The notes below the pieces were generated by a model. The model did not search any database and was not told the origin of the DNA. It was given only the letters and a program-made list of their open reading frames with translations. The position numbers were made by a program, and so were the translations under genes. A DNA stretch of 64,000 nucleotides, from positions 33,825-97,824 of the forward strand of contig CAMJZV010000009.1 of NCBI GenBank assembly GCA_946410305.1. Reading direction: 5' to 3'. This DNA is from an uncultured Prevotellaceae bacterium. GTDB taxonomy: Bacteria; Bacteroidota; Bacteroidia; Bacteroidales; Bacteroidaceae. Below are positions 16,966-26,498 of this stretch, in pieces. How positions within the stretch are numbered: the first letter of the stretch is position 1; each line of letters starts with the position of its first letter.

Positions 16966-19011
16966 TTAGTTAATCAAGAAAACCTTCTCTTTACCATTAT
17001 ATATTGCCTTAATTGTAGCACGTCCTTCAACCACAGGAGTAATCGTAATGTTCACACCCTTAGGAGCGTTAGACGTAGCCTTAAGCTTAGAGCCAGCCTT
17101 CAACGGAGCATAGAGCTGATAGTGGTTGCACTCGGTATAGCCGTTGGCATTAGTCGACATAATAGGCTTCTCAGGGATGTTCAGCTTCTGACCGTCAACA
17201 GTAATGGTCACTTCAGGAACGAAGGCAGGCTGAGCACCCTCACCATTCTTAGCAAAGCCGATACCGTGGAGGTCGAAGAGTCCCTGTGGACGCTGTGGTT
17301 CCTGACGACGGCCGCCCCATTGTGGACGCTGCTCATTCTGCTTCACCTCAGGGCCCTCAGCAACGAGGTAGATAGCATGTTTACCTGTCAGGCCCTCCAA
17401 TGCGGGAACAGTATGAGACACTGTGAGTGCCTTGTTAGCAGGGAAGTTGGCAGGAATATCAATCACTGCTACCTCTTCACCCTTCCAAGGATTGTCCAGC
17501 AGTACGTGAATCTTAAAGGCACCCTTACCACTAGCAGTCAGGTTAATATTCAGCTTGACATTGTCGCCCTTCTTCACACCTTCGAAGGCCTTCACGCCCT
17601 TGGTATCTTTGTCGAGACCACCAAAGCCGAAGTACTTGAAGCCAATAATGCCGCCATTCTGAATGCCTGCCAAGTCCATAGAGTTATTCCATACGTCATG
17701 GTTGTCCTGCATCCAGTTGTTGCTGTTAGGACCATACATGAAGCAGGCCAGACCTGCACTATAATAATGATAAGGTGGCAGACCAAAGATTTGGAAGCCC
17801 TCACTGGTCACCTCGGCACCAGTATAGGTGTTGCCGTCAGCGGCAGCAGCTACCCATTCGTTACCCTTCACATAGGGGTCATAGCCCGTAATCTTCACAA
17901 CGCCACCCTTGGCAACAGGCTTCTTGTCCCATGTAATCTTCACAGGAGCGACCATAGCCTGACGGGCATTGCCGAAGCCACGGGGAGGACGATGGTAGAA
18001 GACATACCACTGGCCATTGATCTCCTGCAGAGAACCGTGGGTGTTGTGAGCGGCATTGGTGGTGATGAGCTTACCACCATCTTCACCAACAACGACACCA
18101 CGAGAGTCTACCAACACGCCACCAGAACGCCAAGGTCCCAGAGGAGAGTCACCGAAGGCATAGCGCAGAGCAGAGTTGGTATTGCCCAGGCCGTACTCCT
18201 TGCCAGAGTAGCCAGAGAACACCATCACGTACTTGTTACCTACCTGACGGATAGAAGAAGCCTCGAAGAAGTTGAAGTCCAAGGGGTTCTGTCCCTTGTA
18301 GAGCGCCTTGTACTCGCTGTCGGCCTTGTCGAGCAGACGACCGTCGGCACTGCTGGCTGGAATGAACGGGTCGATGAGTTCGGTACCCTCACGCTTCGAG
18401 TACATCGTGTTTTGGTCAAGCTCACAGGCTGTAGAATGCTGGAAACCATAGAAGACATAGGCACGATAACCCTTGTCGAAGTCCTTATCCTTCTTATTGG
18501 TAATGGTCTCAATGAACACAGAGGGGTCGAAGTCGATGAGTGAACCTGGCAGACACTGTGTTCCATCAGCGGTCAGGTTGATGGGAGTGAAAGGACCGTT
18601 GGGACGATCGCCCTTACATACCATTGGCACACGGCGCCAGCCACGGCTGTGGGGATAGAGCCAATAGGTCTTCTTACCGGTAGCCTTGTCAACAGTCTCT
18701 ACGAGGTCAGGAGCAAACATGGTATCCCACTGGCCATTGATAAACCAGGTAAAGATAGGACCTTCGTCGCGCCACTGGCTGAGGTCCTCGACAGGTGCTG
18801 ACCACATGCGGATATCAGGTCCGCAGTAGGCGGTATAGGTGACATCGTGCGAACCGATGATGTAGGCACGATACTTTCCCGGCTGGTCGGGATCTTCAAA
18901 CACACGGGGCTCGCCATCAGGCAAGTGCTCCCACAAAGGGAGGTAAGGGTTCTGTGCATTAACCACCAAGGCGGCAGTCAGCGCAAAGAGTTGTAGGAAT
19001 AGTCGTTTCAT
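16966..19011 (-). CDS. GH43 enzyme with C-terminal CBM6-like domain (arabinofuranosidase/xylosidase)
   Basis: 681 aa with a signal peptide (MKRLFLQLFALTAALVVNAQ). The five-bladed propeller starts at DGEPRVFEDPDQPGKYRAYI with the general-base Asp. LIDFDPSVFIE supplies the pKa-modulating Asp and DFNFFEASSIRQVGNKYVM the general-acid Glu. A beta domain with YHYYSAGLACFMYGPNSNN and a CBM6-like domain (about 430-650) follow. The latter is interrupted by a Q/R/P-rich stretch (WGGRRQEPQRPQG). Several GH43 subfamilies share this build, so removal of arabinose from xylan is likely but the exact linkage is not readable. It is the last gene of the operon starting at 28700 and lies 31 bp after an esterase gene. 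Confidence 0.82.
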   Translation of the reverse strand: MKRLFLQLFALTAALVVNAQNPYLPLWEHLPDGEPRVFEDPDQPGKYRAYIIGSHDVTYTAYCGPDIRMWSAPVEDLSQWRDEGPIFTWFINGQWDTMFAPDLVETVDKATGKKTYWLYPHSRGWRRVPMVCKGDRPNGPFTPINLTADGTQCLPGSLIDFDPSVFIETITNKKDKDFDKGYRAYVFYGFQHSTACELDQNTMYSKREGTELIDPFIPASSADGRLLDKADSEYKALYKGQNPLDFNFFEASSIRQVGNKYVMVFSGYSGKEYGLGNTNSALRYAFGDSPLGPWRSGGVLVDSRGVVVGEDGGKLITTNAAHNTHGSLQEINGQWYVFYHRPPRGFGNARQAMVAPVKITWDKKPVAKGGVVKITGYDPYVKGNEWVAAAADGNTYTGAEVTSEGFQIFGLPPYHYYSAGLACFMYGPNSNNWMQDNHDVWNNSMDLAGIQNGGIIGFKYFGFGGLDKDTKGVKAFEGVKKGDNVKLNINLTASGKGAFKIHVLLDNPWKGEEVAVIDIPANFPANKALTVSHTVPALEGLTGKHAIYLVAEGPEVKQNEQRPQWGGRRQEPQRPQGLFDLHGIGFAKNGEGAQPAFVPEVTITVDGQKLNIPEKPIMSTNANGYTECNHYQLYAPLKAGSKLKATSNAPKGVNITITPVVEGRATIKAIYNGKEKVFLIN

Positions 19012-19042
19012 TATAAATCTTTAATTTTTCATCTTTAATCTT

Positions 19043-19990
19043 TCATTTCCTCACCTCATTGAGGAACTTGACCATCTTCTGCAGGTTCTCCTCAGTATAC
19101 ATGGCAGGACCACCGTGACTACCCTCAGCAGGGAATGTTCCCTCGGTCTTGACGCCAGCAGCCTTCAGCAGTTCGAAGAACATCTTACCCTGACAGCCAG
19201 GAACGACATTGTCTTTCTCACCATGGAAGATGATGATGGGAGGATTCTTCTTGTTGACGTAGTTGGTAGCACTCAGACTGCGATACTTGTCTGGTTCCTT
19301 GTCGAGCTTAGAAGCCAGCAGCACGTCCTCAGGAGAGTCAGGACCCATCTTCATACCCTCACCACAGTCCATCGCCGTAAGGTCTACAGGACCTGACCAG
19401 TCACAGGCTGCATTGACAGTACTCTTCTCCTTGAGGAAATTACCTACTGTACCTTCCAGGTCGATATCCACTGTACCTACCTTGGTCTGCTTCACACCGC
19501 TGGTGGTAGCAGCAATAGAGGCCAAGTGACCACCAGAAGAGAAGCCGCTGGTAGCGATGAATGAGGTATCGAACTTATACTGCTTGGCATTGCCGCGTAC
19601 AAAACGGATGACGGCACGGATATCATGGATCTGTGCAGGCCACTTGGCATCCATGCTGCTACGGTGGTTAGGACAAACGACAGCATAACCGTTATCGAGC
19701 AGGGTCTTCACGATAGTTCCGAGGTCGGCCATTCCCTTGCTGCTGTTGCTGAACCAGGCGCTACCATAAATATGGATAACGACAGGATAGCTCTTTGCCT
19801 CTTTCTTAGGCAGATAGATGTCGCAGGTATGATATGCCTTGTCATCACCAGCATAGTTCACGTCCTTCCACTCTTGGGAGGTCTCCAGTTTTGCCTGCTG
19901 CTGGAAACCACCAAAGCCTCCAGCGGGCTGTGCCATGGCACCAACGGCAGCCAGACACATCACGAGTGTTGATAATAATGTTTTCTTCAT
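19043..19990 (-). CDS. Secreted alpha/beta-hydrolase, acetyl-esterase-like
   Basis: The start is set at 19990 (MKKTLLSTLVMCLAAVGAMAQ, a good signal peptide); an upstream in-frame ATG at 20023 only adds non-signal residues and reaches into the upstream junction. About 315 aa. Family features: CDIYLPKK, the oxyanion strand YPVVIHIYGSAWFSNSS (H-x-x-G in place of HGGG), AVVCPNHRSSMDAKWPAQ, the nucleophile elbow FIATSGFSSGGHLAS, FHGEKDNVVP and a final His in EGSHGGPAMY. This is the build of small acetyl/feruloyl esterases found in Bacteroidota xylan loci. It lies between two GH43 genes (43 bp upstream, 31 bp downstream). The junctions consist of short words such as TTCATCTTTAATC. Confidence 0.75.
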   Translation of the reverse strand: MKKTLLSTLVMCLAAVGAMAQPAGGFGGFQQQAKLETSQEWKDVNYAGDDKAYHTCDIYLPKKEAKSYPVVIHIYGSAWFSNSSKGMADLGTIVKTLLDNGYAVVCPNHRSSMDAKWPAQIHDIRAVIRFVRGNAKQYKFDTSFIATSGFSSGGHLASIAATTSGVKQTKVGTVDIDLEGTVGNFLKEKSTVNAACDWSGPVDLTAMDCGEGMKMGPDSPEDVLLASKLDKEPDKYRSLSATNYVNKKNPPIIIFHGEKDNVVPGCQGKMFFELLKAAGVKTEGTFPAEGSHGGPAMYTEENLQKMVKFLNEVRK

Positions 19991-20033
19991 AGCTTTAAAA
20001 TTTTGCGGTAGCAAATTCTTCACTCTTCATTCT

Positions 20034-22847
20034 TCATTTAAATTGCCAATAGTCGAGGCGAACGTCACCCTGTGCCTTGTCGAAGCAAAGGTAGAGATCG
20101 TGAACACCCGTAGCACCATTGACCTTCGTATTAAATGCCTTGTATTTCTCCACGGAACCAGTGCTCTTGATGGTTGCGGTACCAATGACATCACCCTTCA
20201 CACTGTCGAGGTGCAGGGTAACGGTGCAGCCAGCCTGGGCTGCAGCGGCAGCAATGATGCTGAACTGCTTGGCACCCTTGCCGAAGTCGACACCGCGCAG
20301 ACGGATATACTCTCCGTCGTTGATGTCGAAGATATACATGTTACGCTTACCGGTAGACTCAGGCATATCCTTCACAACACCCGTATTGGGAATACCCATC
20401 TTGGCAGACTTCAGGCCATAGCCCCAGTTCATGGTCTCAGCCTCCACACGACGGTAGGGGTTCAACCAGTGCAGCTGCTTCATAGGCTCCTGGTCCATCC
20501 AGTAGGGAACCTCCTGGATAGTACCATCAGCATTATAGGTAATCTCCGTAGCAGAGACGGTACGACGCTCATGGTGCTCGTAGGTATCGAGGTGCATCAG
20601 GTCGTAGTTTTGGCCGAAGACATACGAATGACCCTTGAAGTCGCAGATGCCAGGGTGATTACCACGGTCACGCTGGGTGGGCTTCATGATATAGTTCTTC
20701 CACTCCCAAGGACCTGTAGGACTATCGCTCATGGCATAGCCCAAAGCCTCCGGACAGCAGGTAGTAGCATAGCTGAGATAGTACTTACCATTACGCTTAT
20801 AAAGCCACGGACCTTCCTGATAGTTCTTTACAGTCCATGTAGCCTTCTCGCTCCAAGGTGCGCGGAGGTTTGCCTTAGCACCCTCCTGCTTGACAGGACG
20901 CATGATGCCGTCCTTAGGATTCAACACGAAGATGTCACCTTGGGTAGAGATCATGTCTTTATTCAACTTGGTGTAGTAGACATGGGGATTGCCCCAGTAC
21001 ATATAGGCCTGACCGTCATCATCCGTGAAGACGGTGGGATCGATATCATCCCAGTGCTCCTTCTGCCATACCAGCGGTTCACCAAGGGGATCTTTGAAGG
21101 GTCCGTAGGGAGAATCAGCCACCAAGACACCTATGCCATGACCATGCAGGGGAGCATAGAGGTAGTACTTACCATTACGCTCAACGGTCTGGATAGCCCA
21201 GGCACCGTTCTCACGACTACGCCAAGAAAATTCCTTCAGCGATGCGACAGCACCATGCTCCGTCCAGTTCACCATATCAGTGGTTGACCACAGCAGCCAG
21301 TCGTACATGTAGAAGCCAGCATTGTTGCGTTCGTTAGGATCGGGGATATCCTCAGGAGAGGCATCGTGTGACGTATATAAAAATAAGGTGTCGCCAATCA
21401 CCAGCGGTGAGGGGTCTGCAGTGTACTTGGTCTGGAACAACGGCATATTAACCTGTTCCAGTCCACGCATCTTCCACCAGTCGAAGTTGAAGAGTTTCGG
21501 ACCCTTACGACCCTTGAAGACCAGATACAAGTCACGGGTGTGCAGACGAGAGGGATAGCTGTCGAGGGCTGCCAGGTCGGTAGTAATGGTCTGCCACTTC
21601 TCCCAGCCACCAGTGCCAGGAACATCCACAGTGCCGAGGAGTTTTCCTCCGAGGCTATCCAAGCGGATTTCAATCTGTCCGCCACGCAGGCCACTGGCCA
21701 CACGAGCCGTGAATGTGCGTGGGGTCTTGTAGCAGAGGTGTACATTCTGCAACTTGATATAGTCACCGTTATGGATATCGGTGACATACACGCCCACCTC
21801 GTCATTTTGCTCGGTCTTCACGCCCTTCGAGAAGGCCATGGTCTCAGCCTCCACCTTGCGGTAGGGATCGAACTTAGCAATGGGCTTCACGCCCTCGTCG
21901 GTAGGCATGATGGTGGGGAAGCTACCGTCGGCATTGTACTTAAACTCCTCCACAGCCACACTACGGCCAAAGCCGCCACCATGAGGCAGCTTACCGGTGT
22001 GGTAGAAGAAATAGGAGTGTCCCTTAAAGTCTGCCACGCCACAGTGGTTCGTAAACGACTTCGTATCAGACAGCGGCATAATCTCGCCAGCATACTTCCA
22101 AGGACCTGTGGGGTGCGGTGCCGTGCTGTAGCTGATATGCTCAGGAACGCCACCAGCAGCATAGAGGAGCTGGTAAGTGCCATTACGTTTGGTCAGCCAC
22201 GGGCCTTCCACATATGAGTCCTTATACTCCTTGCCTTTCTCACGCTTGCTCATGATAGGACCGCCGAAGGCTTCCTCCGTCATGTCGAGTTTACCCAGCT
22301 CACCACTATAGGATATCATGTCGCGGTTGAGCTTCAGGTAGTAACACTGAGGATTACCCCACATCAGCCATGCCTGACCATCGTCATCGATCATCACCGT
22401 CGGGTCGATATGGTCCCAAGAGCCGTTCTCGAAGAGCGGCTTTCCAAGGGCATCACGGAAGGGACCCGTAGGAGAGTCGCTGACAGCGACACCAATAGCC
22501 ATGCCATTTGACAGCTTGCTATGGGCACAGATATACCAATAGAACTTGCCGTCACGCTCGATGGTCTGTCCTGCCCAGGCACGGTCATCAGCCCACGAGA
22601 AGCTCTCCAAAGCCAGTGGTGAACCATGGTCCTGCCAATTGACCATATCCTTGGTGGAGTAGACACGCCACTCCTGCATCCAGAAGAAGTCGGCATTGTC
22701 CTCGTCATGACCCGTATAGACATACATGGTACCATTATGCACCATCGGTGCGGGGTCACTGGTGAACCATGTCTGCACAAAGGGGTTCTGTGCCAGACAG
22801 AATGATGAGGTAAGAGGTAAGAGATAAGATAATAGAAGTCGTTTCAT
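20034..22847 (-). CDS. Tandem GH43-CBM6-GH43-CBM6 bifunctional enzyme
   Basis: 937 aa. The signal peptide MKRLLLSYLLPLTSSFCLAQ is encoded by a CTCTTACCT word repeat. First unit: GH43 (about 22-320) with FTSDPAPMVHNGTMYVYTG, WDHIDPTVMIDDDGQAW and SYVEGPWLTKRNG; CBM6 (about 335-465) starting VEAETMAFSKGVKTE. Second unit: GH43 (about 475-780) with YTADPSPLVIGDTLFLYTS, WDDIDPTVFTDDDGQAYMYW and YQEGPWLYKRNG; CBM6 (about 795-937) starting VEAETMNWGYGLKSA. All three catalytic acids are present in both GH43 halves, so both should be active, perhaps as beta-xylosidase and alpha-arabinofuranosidase. The architecture clearly arose by duplication of a GH43-CBM6 unit. It is 12 bp after the previous GH43 gene. 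Confidence 0.9.
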   Translation of the reverse strand: MKRLLLSYLLPLTSSFCLAQNPFVQTWFTSDPAPMVHNGTMYVYTGHDEDNADFFWMQEWRVYSTKDMVNWQDHGSPLALESFSWADDRAWAGQTIERDGKFYWYICAHSKLSNGMAIGVAVSDSPTGPFRDALGKPLFENGSWDHIDPTVMIDDDGQAWLMWGNPQCYYLKLNRDMISYSGELGKLDMTEEAFGGPIMSKREKGKEYKDSYVEGPWLTKRNGTYQLLYAAGGVPEHISYSTAPHPTGPWKYAGEIMPLSDTKSFTNHCGVADFKGHSYFFYHTGKLPHGGGFGRSVAVEEFKYNADGSFPTIMPTDEGVKPIAKFDPYRKVEAETMAFSKGVKTEQNDEVGVYVTDIHNGDYIKLQNVHLCYKTPRTFTARVASGLRGGQIEIRLDSLGGKLLGTVDVPGTGGWEKWQTITTDLAALDSYPSRLHTRDLYLVFKGRKGPKLFNFDWWKMRGLEQVNMPLFQTKYTADPSPLVIGDTLFLYTSHDASPEDIPDPNERNNAGFYMYDWLLWSTTDMVNWTEHGAVASLKEFSWRSRENGAWAIQTVERNGKYYLYAPLHGHGIGVLVADSPYGPFKDPLGEPLVWQKEHWDDIDPTVFTDDDGQAYMYWGNPHVYYTKLNKDMISTQGDIFVLNPKDGIMRPVKQEGAKANLRAPWSEKATWTVKNYQEGPWLYKRNGKYYLSYATTCCPEALGYAMSDSPTGPWEWKNYIMKPTQRDRGNHPGICDFKGHSYVFGQNYDLMHLDTYEHHERRTVSATEITYNADGTIQEVPYWMDQEPMKQLHWLNPYRRVEAETMNWGYGLKSAKMGIPNTGVVKDMPESTGKRNMYIFDINDGEYIRLRGVDFGKGAKQFSIIAAAAAQAGCTVTLHLDSVKGDVIGTATIKSTGSVEKYKAFNTKVNGATGVHDLYLCFDKAQGDVRLDYWQFK
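22803..22835 (-). repeat. Word repeat forming the signal peptide of the tandem GH43
   Basis: On the coding strand CTTATCTCTTACCTCTTACC is followed by TCATCATTC, encoding L-S-Y-L-L-P-L-T-S-S-F. The same CTCTTACC word recurs near 31310 (GH95 C-terminus). Confidence 0.5.
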
Positions 22848-22859
22848 TATAACGTTTGA

Positions 22860-24356
22860 TTAGTGATTACGAAGATTCCACTTTGAGTTGTCGCTGCTAT
22901 AGTCATAGACGGCCAGCGTCGGCGTACTGTCAGCAGCCGAATAGAGACAATAGCGTGTGTTGACACCCTCCATACCGGGGATCTGCTTAGGCATGATGCG
23001 GTAGGTGCCATCCGTCAGCTGCTCGATGCGCCAAAGCTGCTCGTCGCCACCATTAAAGGCAACAGTAGCCAGCTCCTTATCGGCAGTAGCTGTCAGGGCA
23101 CGGTCGGTACCAGCAATGGTAATCTTGAAATAAGGATTGCTCAGGTAACCGCCAGCCGTCTCCACAGGTGTGATGTCCCACAGCTGATGGGGACGGAACA
23201 TATAGTCGCTGCAACGTACTGCCACAGGTGTGTTGGCAGCAGGCCATGTACCGATGACCTCCTCCAGTTTCTGATTGGGTACAGGCTTCGGAGGCTGCTG
23301 CATCTGGTTGCGGTCGCCCCAGCGCTGACGTTCCTGCTGCATGCGGACGAAGTCGACAGCCATCTCCAGCGAGTAGCCACGGCGCTCAGACAAGATGGCA
23401 AAGGTACCGCCACGGAGACGCTCGCCAGCAACAGGCCAGCCGTTCTTCCACACGATAGGACGTACGGCAAGGACGCTACGACCCCCCATATCGAAGTCTG
23501 CCTCCCAGTGGAACGACATCACCTCGACACCTTCGTCGATGATATAACGTCCAAAGTGTCCGGCACCCGTGCAACGGTCACCAGCAGCAACGACCATACG
23601 GCCACCGCCATGGAACATATCACGGCCGACATTATCTACATAGGGACCTTCTACCGAACGAGAACGGCCCACCACGATATTGTAGGTAGAGTTGACGCCA
23701 TCACAGCAGGTGCCATGAGTTCCCAACAGATAGTACCAGCCATCCTTATACATCAGGGCGCTGGCCTCACAGTCGATAGCAACATCTTTCTCTACGTTGC
23801 CCTTGACACGCTCACCAGTCTTGGGGTCGAGCTCGATGAGGCGGATATTACCGAAATAGGTACCATAAGTAGCCCACAGGCGACCCGTGGTGGGGTCTAA
23901 CAACAGGCAGGGGTCGATGGCATCACAGTCCTCCATTCCGTCAGACGAAGCCACCTCGATAGCTGTTGACCACTTGAAGTCAGGCGACTTCGGGTCGAGG
24001 GTCTTGTTCCACATGGTGAGGATGCGACCGTTATGGCCGCCGAAGAGACCACCACCTGTAGCACCATAGATGCAGAGATAGCGATCACCAATCTTCAGGA
24101 CGTCGGGAGCAGCACCACCGCCAGGGCGCTCGGCACCACTGTGCCATGACCAACCGTCGTCAGAGATAATGCCTCCCCCACCCGTTCCAAAGGTGTACCA
24201 CTTGCCGTCACACTCAGCGAGCGTCGAGGGGTCGTGGATATAGGGAGCACCAATTTGCGCCCTTACAGGGCTAGTGAATAGTGAAGAGAGAATAGTGAAT
24301 AGTATAGCTACTATTTTCACTGATAAAATATCCTTGATTATATTATTTCTTTTCAT
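22860..24356 (-). CDS. GH43 enzyme with C-terminal ricin-type-like domain
   Basis: The start is placed at 24356 (MKRNNIIKDILSV ... VRAQ); the ATG at 24392 would overlap the previous gene. About 498 aa. GH43 propeller about 35-330: IGAPYIHDPSTLAECDGKWY, CDAIDPCLLLDPTTGRLW and VAIDCEASALMYKDGWYYL give the three acidic positions. THGTCCDGVNSTYN resembles arabinanase-like subfamilies. The C-terminal domain (about 380-498) has repeated Q-L-W motifs (PHQLWDITPV, DEQLWRIEQL, SKWNLRN), consistent with a ricin-type beta-trefoil. Substrate: arabinan-like or arabinoxylan side chains, undecided. The hydrophobic signal region VAILFTILSSLFTSP is encoded by a CACTATTC word repeat. It lies 12 bp before the tandem GH43 gene. 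Confidence 0.82.
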   Translation of the reverse strand: MKRNNIIKDILSVKIVAILFTILSSLFTSPVRAQIGAPYIHDPSTLAECDGKWYTFGTGGGGIISDDGWSWHSGAERPGGGAAPDVLKIGDRYLCIYGATGGGLFGGHNGRILTMWNKTLDPKSPDFKWSTAIEVASSDGMEDCDAIDPCLLLDPTTGRLWATYGTYFGNIRLIELDPKTGERVKGNVEKDVAIDCEASALMYKDGWYYLLGTHGTCCDGVNSTYNIVVGRSRSVEGPYVDNVGRDMFHGGGRMVVAAGDRCTGAGHFGRYIIDEGVEVMSFHWEADFDMGGRSVLAVRPIVWKNGWPVAGERLRGGTFAILSERRGYSLEMAVDFVRMQQERQRWGDRNQMQQPPKPVPNQKLEEVIGTWPAANTPVAVRCSDYMFRPHQLWDITPVETAGGYLSNPYFKITIAGTDRALTATADKELATVAFNGGDEQLWRIEQLTDGTYRIMPKQIPGMEGVNTRYCLYSAADSTPTLAVYDYSSDNSKWNLRNH

Positions 24357-24415
24357 TGTTATAATGTCTGTTTTAAACTTTTCACTATTCACTTTACACT
24401 ATTCACTAGGGTGTA
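24261..24415 (-). repeat. CACTATTC word repeats spanning a gene junction
   Basis: The words CACTATTC and its complement GAATAGTG occur several times at about 24270-24305 (signal peptide of the GH43 at 22860) and again at about 24380-24410 (last codons L-V-N-S-V-K of the upstream GH43). The same repeat family therefore supplies coding sequence at both sides of the junction. Confidence 0.6.
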
Positions 24416-26476
24416 GCCCGTTACAGGTTTTCCTTGCTCGTCAATGAAACGGGCACACAGATCACTCAGGCCAGGGCCATTGACCAACGCAAAACGCAGA
24501 ACGTTGCGACCCTTCTTCAGCGTCAGACGCTGTGATACACAGTCATCTTCCACCATACGGCGATCACCGTCCAGTGTCAGCACGCGCTCACCGTTGAGCC
24601 ACCACATAGAGGCACCATTTGAACCAATAGCCAGACGGACATCGGTCATCTCCTCAGGACAATCGATGACGGTGACACCCCAGAAAAGAGAGTTGTAAGG
24701 CTGACAGCCATACGACTCAGCGAAGCGGAACACCTTGACATTATAGGTATTGCTCTCCAAAGCATGCCAGCGCAGGGTCTGCTTAACCTCCTTGGTCTGG
24801 GCTGGACCTGTCTGCATTCTCGTATCTCTCGGACCACCAGCCAAAGCGATTCCAGTGGCAGCGACTTTCTCGCCGTCGCGAGGCAGTTTCTTGTCGTCGA
24901 ACTGTCCCTTGAAATACTGCTTGTTGAGATTCTCATTGAGATAGCTATCTGTCAGGATTGTATTTGAACGTACGTTGTAGTCGATAGGTTCCAGCAACAT
25001 CCAGCGACGGATAAAGCCGTTGGCATCGGGCTGTGCTGCTGCGGCATTGGCAGCAACAGGTTGGAAGTAGCTGTTGCGGTTCTTGAACTGAATCCAGTTA
25101 ATACTGACATCAGCATCGCCCTCACAAGTAACCACCAGGTCGGTGACACCCTTGGGAATATATTCCAGAGAAGCGGTCTGTGTCAGCCACTGATTACTCT
25201 GGTCACGACGGAACATGCCCATCTGACTGACAACATTCATCGGGATGCGTGCAATAATCTTACCCTTGGCACTCTTCTCACGGATGCAGAACTCGGTATT
25301 ACCACCAGCCTTCGCATTCACGATGAGATAAGCGTCACCAACGGGGCTAAAGTCCACATCGTTATACTGCAGCCAGCTGCCCTTCTTAGGCAGGGTGGCC
25401 TGATAGCCACGGAAGGTGTTGACAGTATCTATCAATGCTGTCGTCACATCGCTGCTGGCAGTGTTGTAACGGTCTATCTCAATCTTCTCGGTAGCCTTGT
25501 TGATACCCACACCACGCATGGTCTGCTTGACTTCCTGGATAGTACCGTCGGCGTTGAAATAAAGCTTCTCGATACATGCGGAGCGACGCTTGTCATCACG
25601 CGGCGAGAAGTAGTTGTGGTGGTAGAACAAGTACCACTGGCCCTTGTAGTTGACGATGCTATGGTGATTAGTCCAACAGCCGTTAGGCTGCTCGGACATG
25701 ATCAGCCCTTTATACTCATAAGGACCCATGGGGTTCTTACTCATCGCATAGCCAAGCACCTCCGTATTCTCACGGACATACGGATAGGTCAGGTAATACC
25801 AACCGTTAGCCTCAAAGGCAAAGGGACCCTCGGCCTGACGATTGGGCAGGTCTTTCAGACAGTTAACACCCAACATCTCAAACTCACGATTACCCCACTT
25901 GACTTTCTCCTTGGGGGTATCGTCAGCCAGTTCCTTCATATTGGGCTTGAGCTTGGCACAACGGCCAGCACCCCAAAAGATGTAGGCATTACCATCAGAA
26001 GCCTGGAGCACACAGGGGTCGATACCGTTAATGCCCTTGATAGGTTCAGGCTCACAGATGAACGGACCTTCAGGACGGTCGGCAACAGCCACACCAATGC
26101 CAAAGCCCATGCCATTCTTAGGAGCTGAGGGGAAATAGAAGTAGTACTTGCCATTGCGCTCCACACAGTCGGGAGCCCACATGGAATAAGAGTCAGGGCG
26201 TACCCAGGGTACTTTGTTCTGGGTGACAATCACACCGTGATCTGCCCAGTCGGTCAGGTTCTCTGAAGAGAATACATGGTAGTCCTCCATACAGAACCAA
26301 TCCTGTCGCTGTCCAGCAGGCGGCACGATGTCATGCGACGGGTACAGATATACCTTATTATTAAATACGCGCGCCGTAGGATCGGCAGTGAACTGGTCGC
26401 GAATAATAGGGTTCTGTGCTTGGGCAGCAGATGCCGCCAAGCACAGAACAACAGTTGATATAATAGTTAGCTTCAT
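24389..26476 (-). CDS. GH43 enzyme with CBM6-like and C-terminal galactose-binding-like domains
   Basis: 695 aa with a signal peptide (MKLTIISTVVLCLAASAAQA). GH43 about 22-310: DQFTADPTARVFNNKVYLYPS, the Asp in GINGIDPCVLQASDGNAYIFW, and the Glu in NRQAEGPFAFEANGWYYLTY, followed by NHHSIVNYKGQWYLFYHHN. A CBM6-like domain follows (about 325-470; KIEIDRYNTASSDVTTAL). The C-terminal part (about 490-680) contains WWLNGERVLTLDGDRRMVE and LTLKKGRNVLRFALVNGPG, a carbohydrate-binding jelly-roll seen at the end of several secreted glycosidases. Likely xylan alpha-L-arabinofuranosidase or beta-xylosidase. It is 22 bp downstream of GH10-CE1 in the same operon. Its last codons derive from a GAATAGTG word repeat. 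Confidence 0.87.
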   Translation of the reverse strand: MKLTIISTVVLCLAASAAQAQNPIIRDQFTADPTARVFNNKVYLYPSHDIVPPAGQRQDWFCMEDYHVFSSENLTDWADHGVIVTQNKVPWVRPDSYSMWAPDCVERNGKYYFYFPSAPKNGMGFGIGVAVADRPEGPFICEPEPIKGINGIDPCVLQASDGNAYIFWGAGRCAKLKPNMKELADDTPKEKVKWGNREFEMLGVNCLKDLPNRQAEGPFAFEANGWYYLTYPYVRENTEVLGYAMSKNPMGPYEYKGLIMSEQPNGCWTNHHSIVNYKGQWYLFYHHNYFSPRDDKRRSACIEKLYFNADGTIQEVKQTMRGVGINKATEKIEIDRYNTASSDVTTALIDTVNTFRGYQATLPKKGSWLQYNDVDFSPVGDAYLIVNAKAGGNTEFCIREKSAKGKIIARIPMNVVSQMGMFRRDQSNQWLTQTASLEYIPKGVTDLVVTCEGDADVSINWIQFKNRNSYFQPVAANAAAAQPDANGFIRRWMLLEPIDYNVRSNTILTDSYLNENLNKQYFKGQFDDKKLPRDGEKVAATGIALAGGPRDTRMQTGPAQTKEVKQTLRWHALESNTYNVKVFRFAESYGCQPYNSLFWGVTVIDCPEEMTDVRLAIGSNGASMWWLNGERVLTLDGDRRMVEDDCVSQRLTLKKGRNVLRFALVNGPGLSDLCARFIDEQGKPVTGYTLVNSVK

Positions 26477-26498
26477 TCTCTAATGTCAATGTTCAACG

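Noticed and set aside
12998..20000. Long plus-strand open frames opposite the CAZyme genes (for example 12998-14428 and 17122-18543)
   Set aside because: They lie antisense to well-supported enzymes, have no signal peptide or family motif, and show the low-complexity composition of reverse-frame shadows.
24356..24392. Upstream start at 24392 for the GH43 gene
   Set aside because: It would overlap the previous gene and put charged residues before the signal peptide; Met at 24356 gives a better signal peptide.
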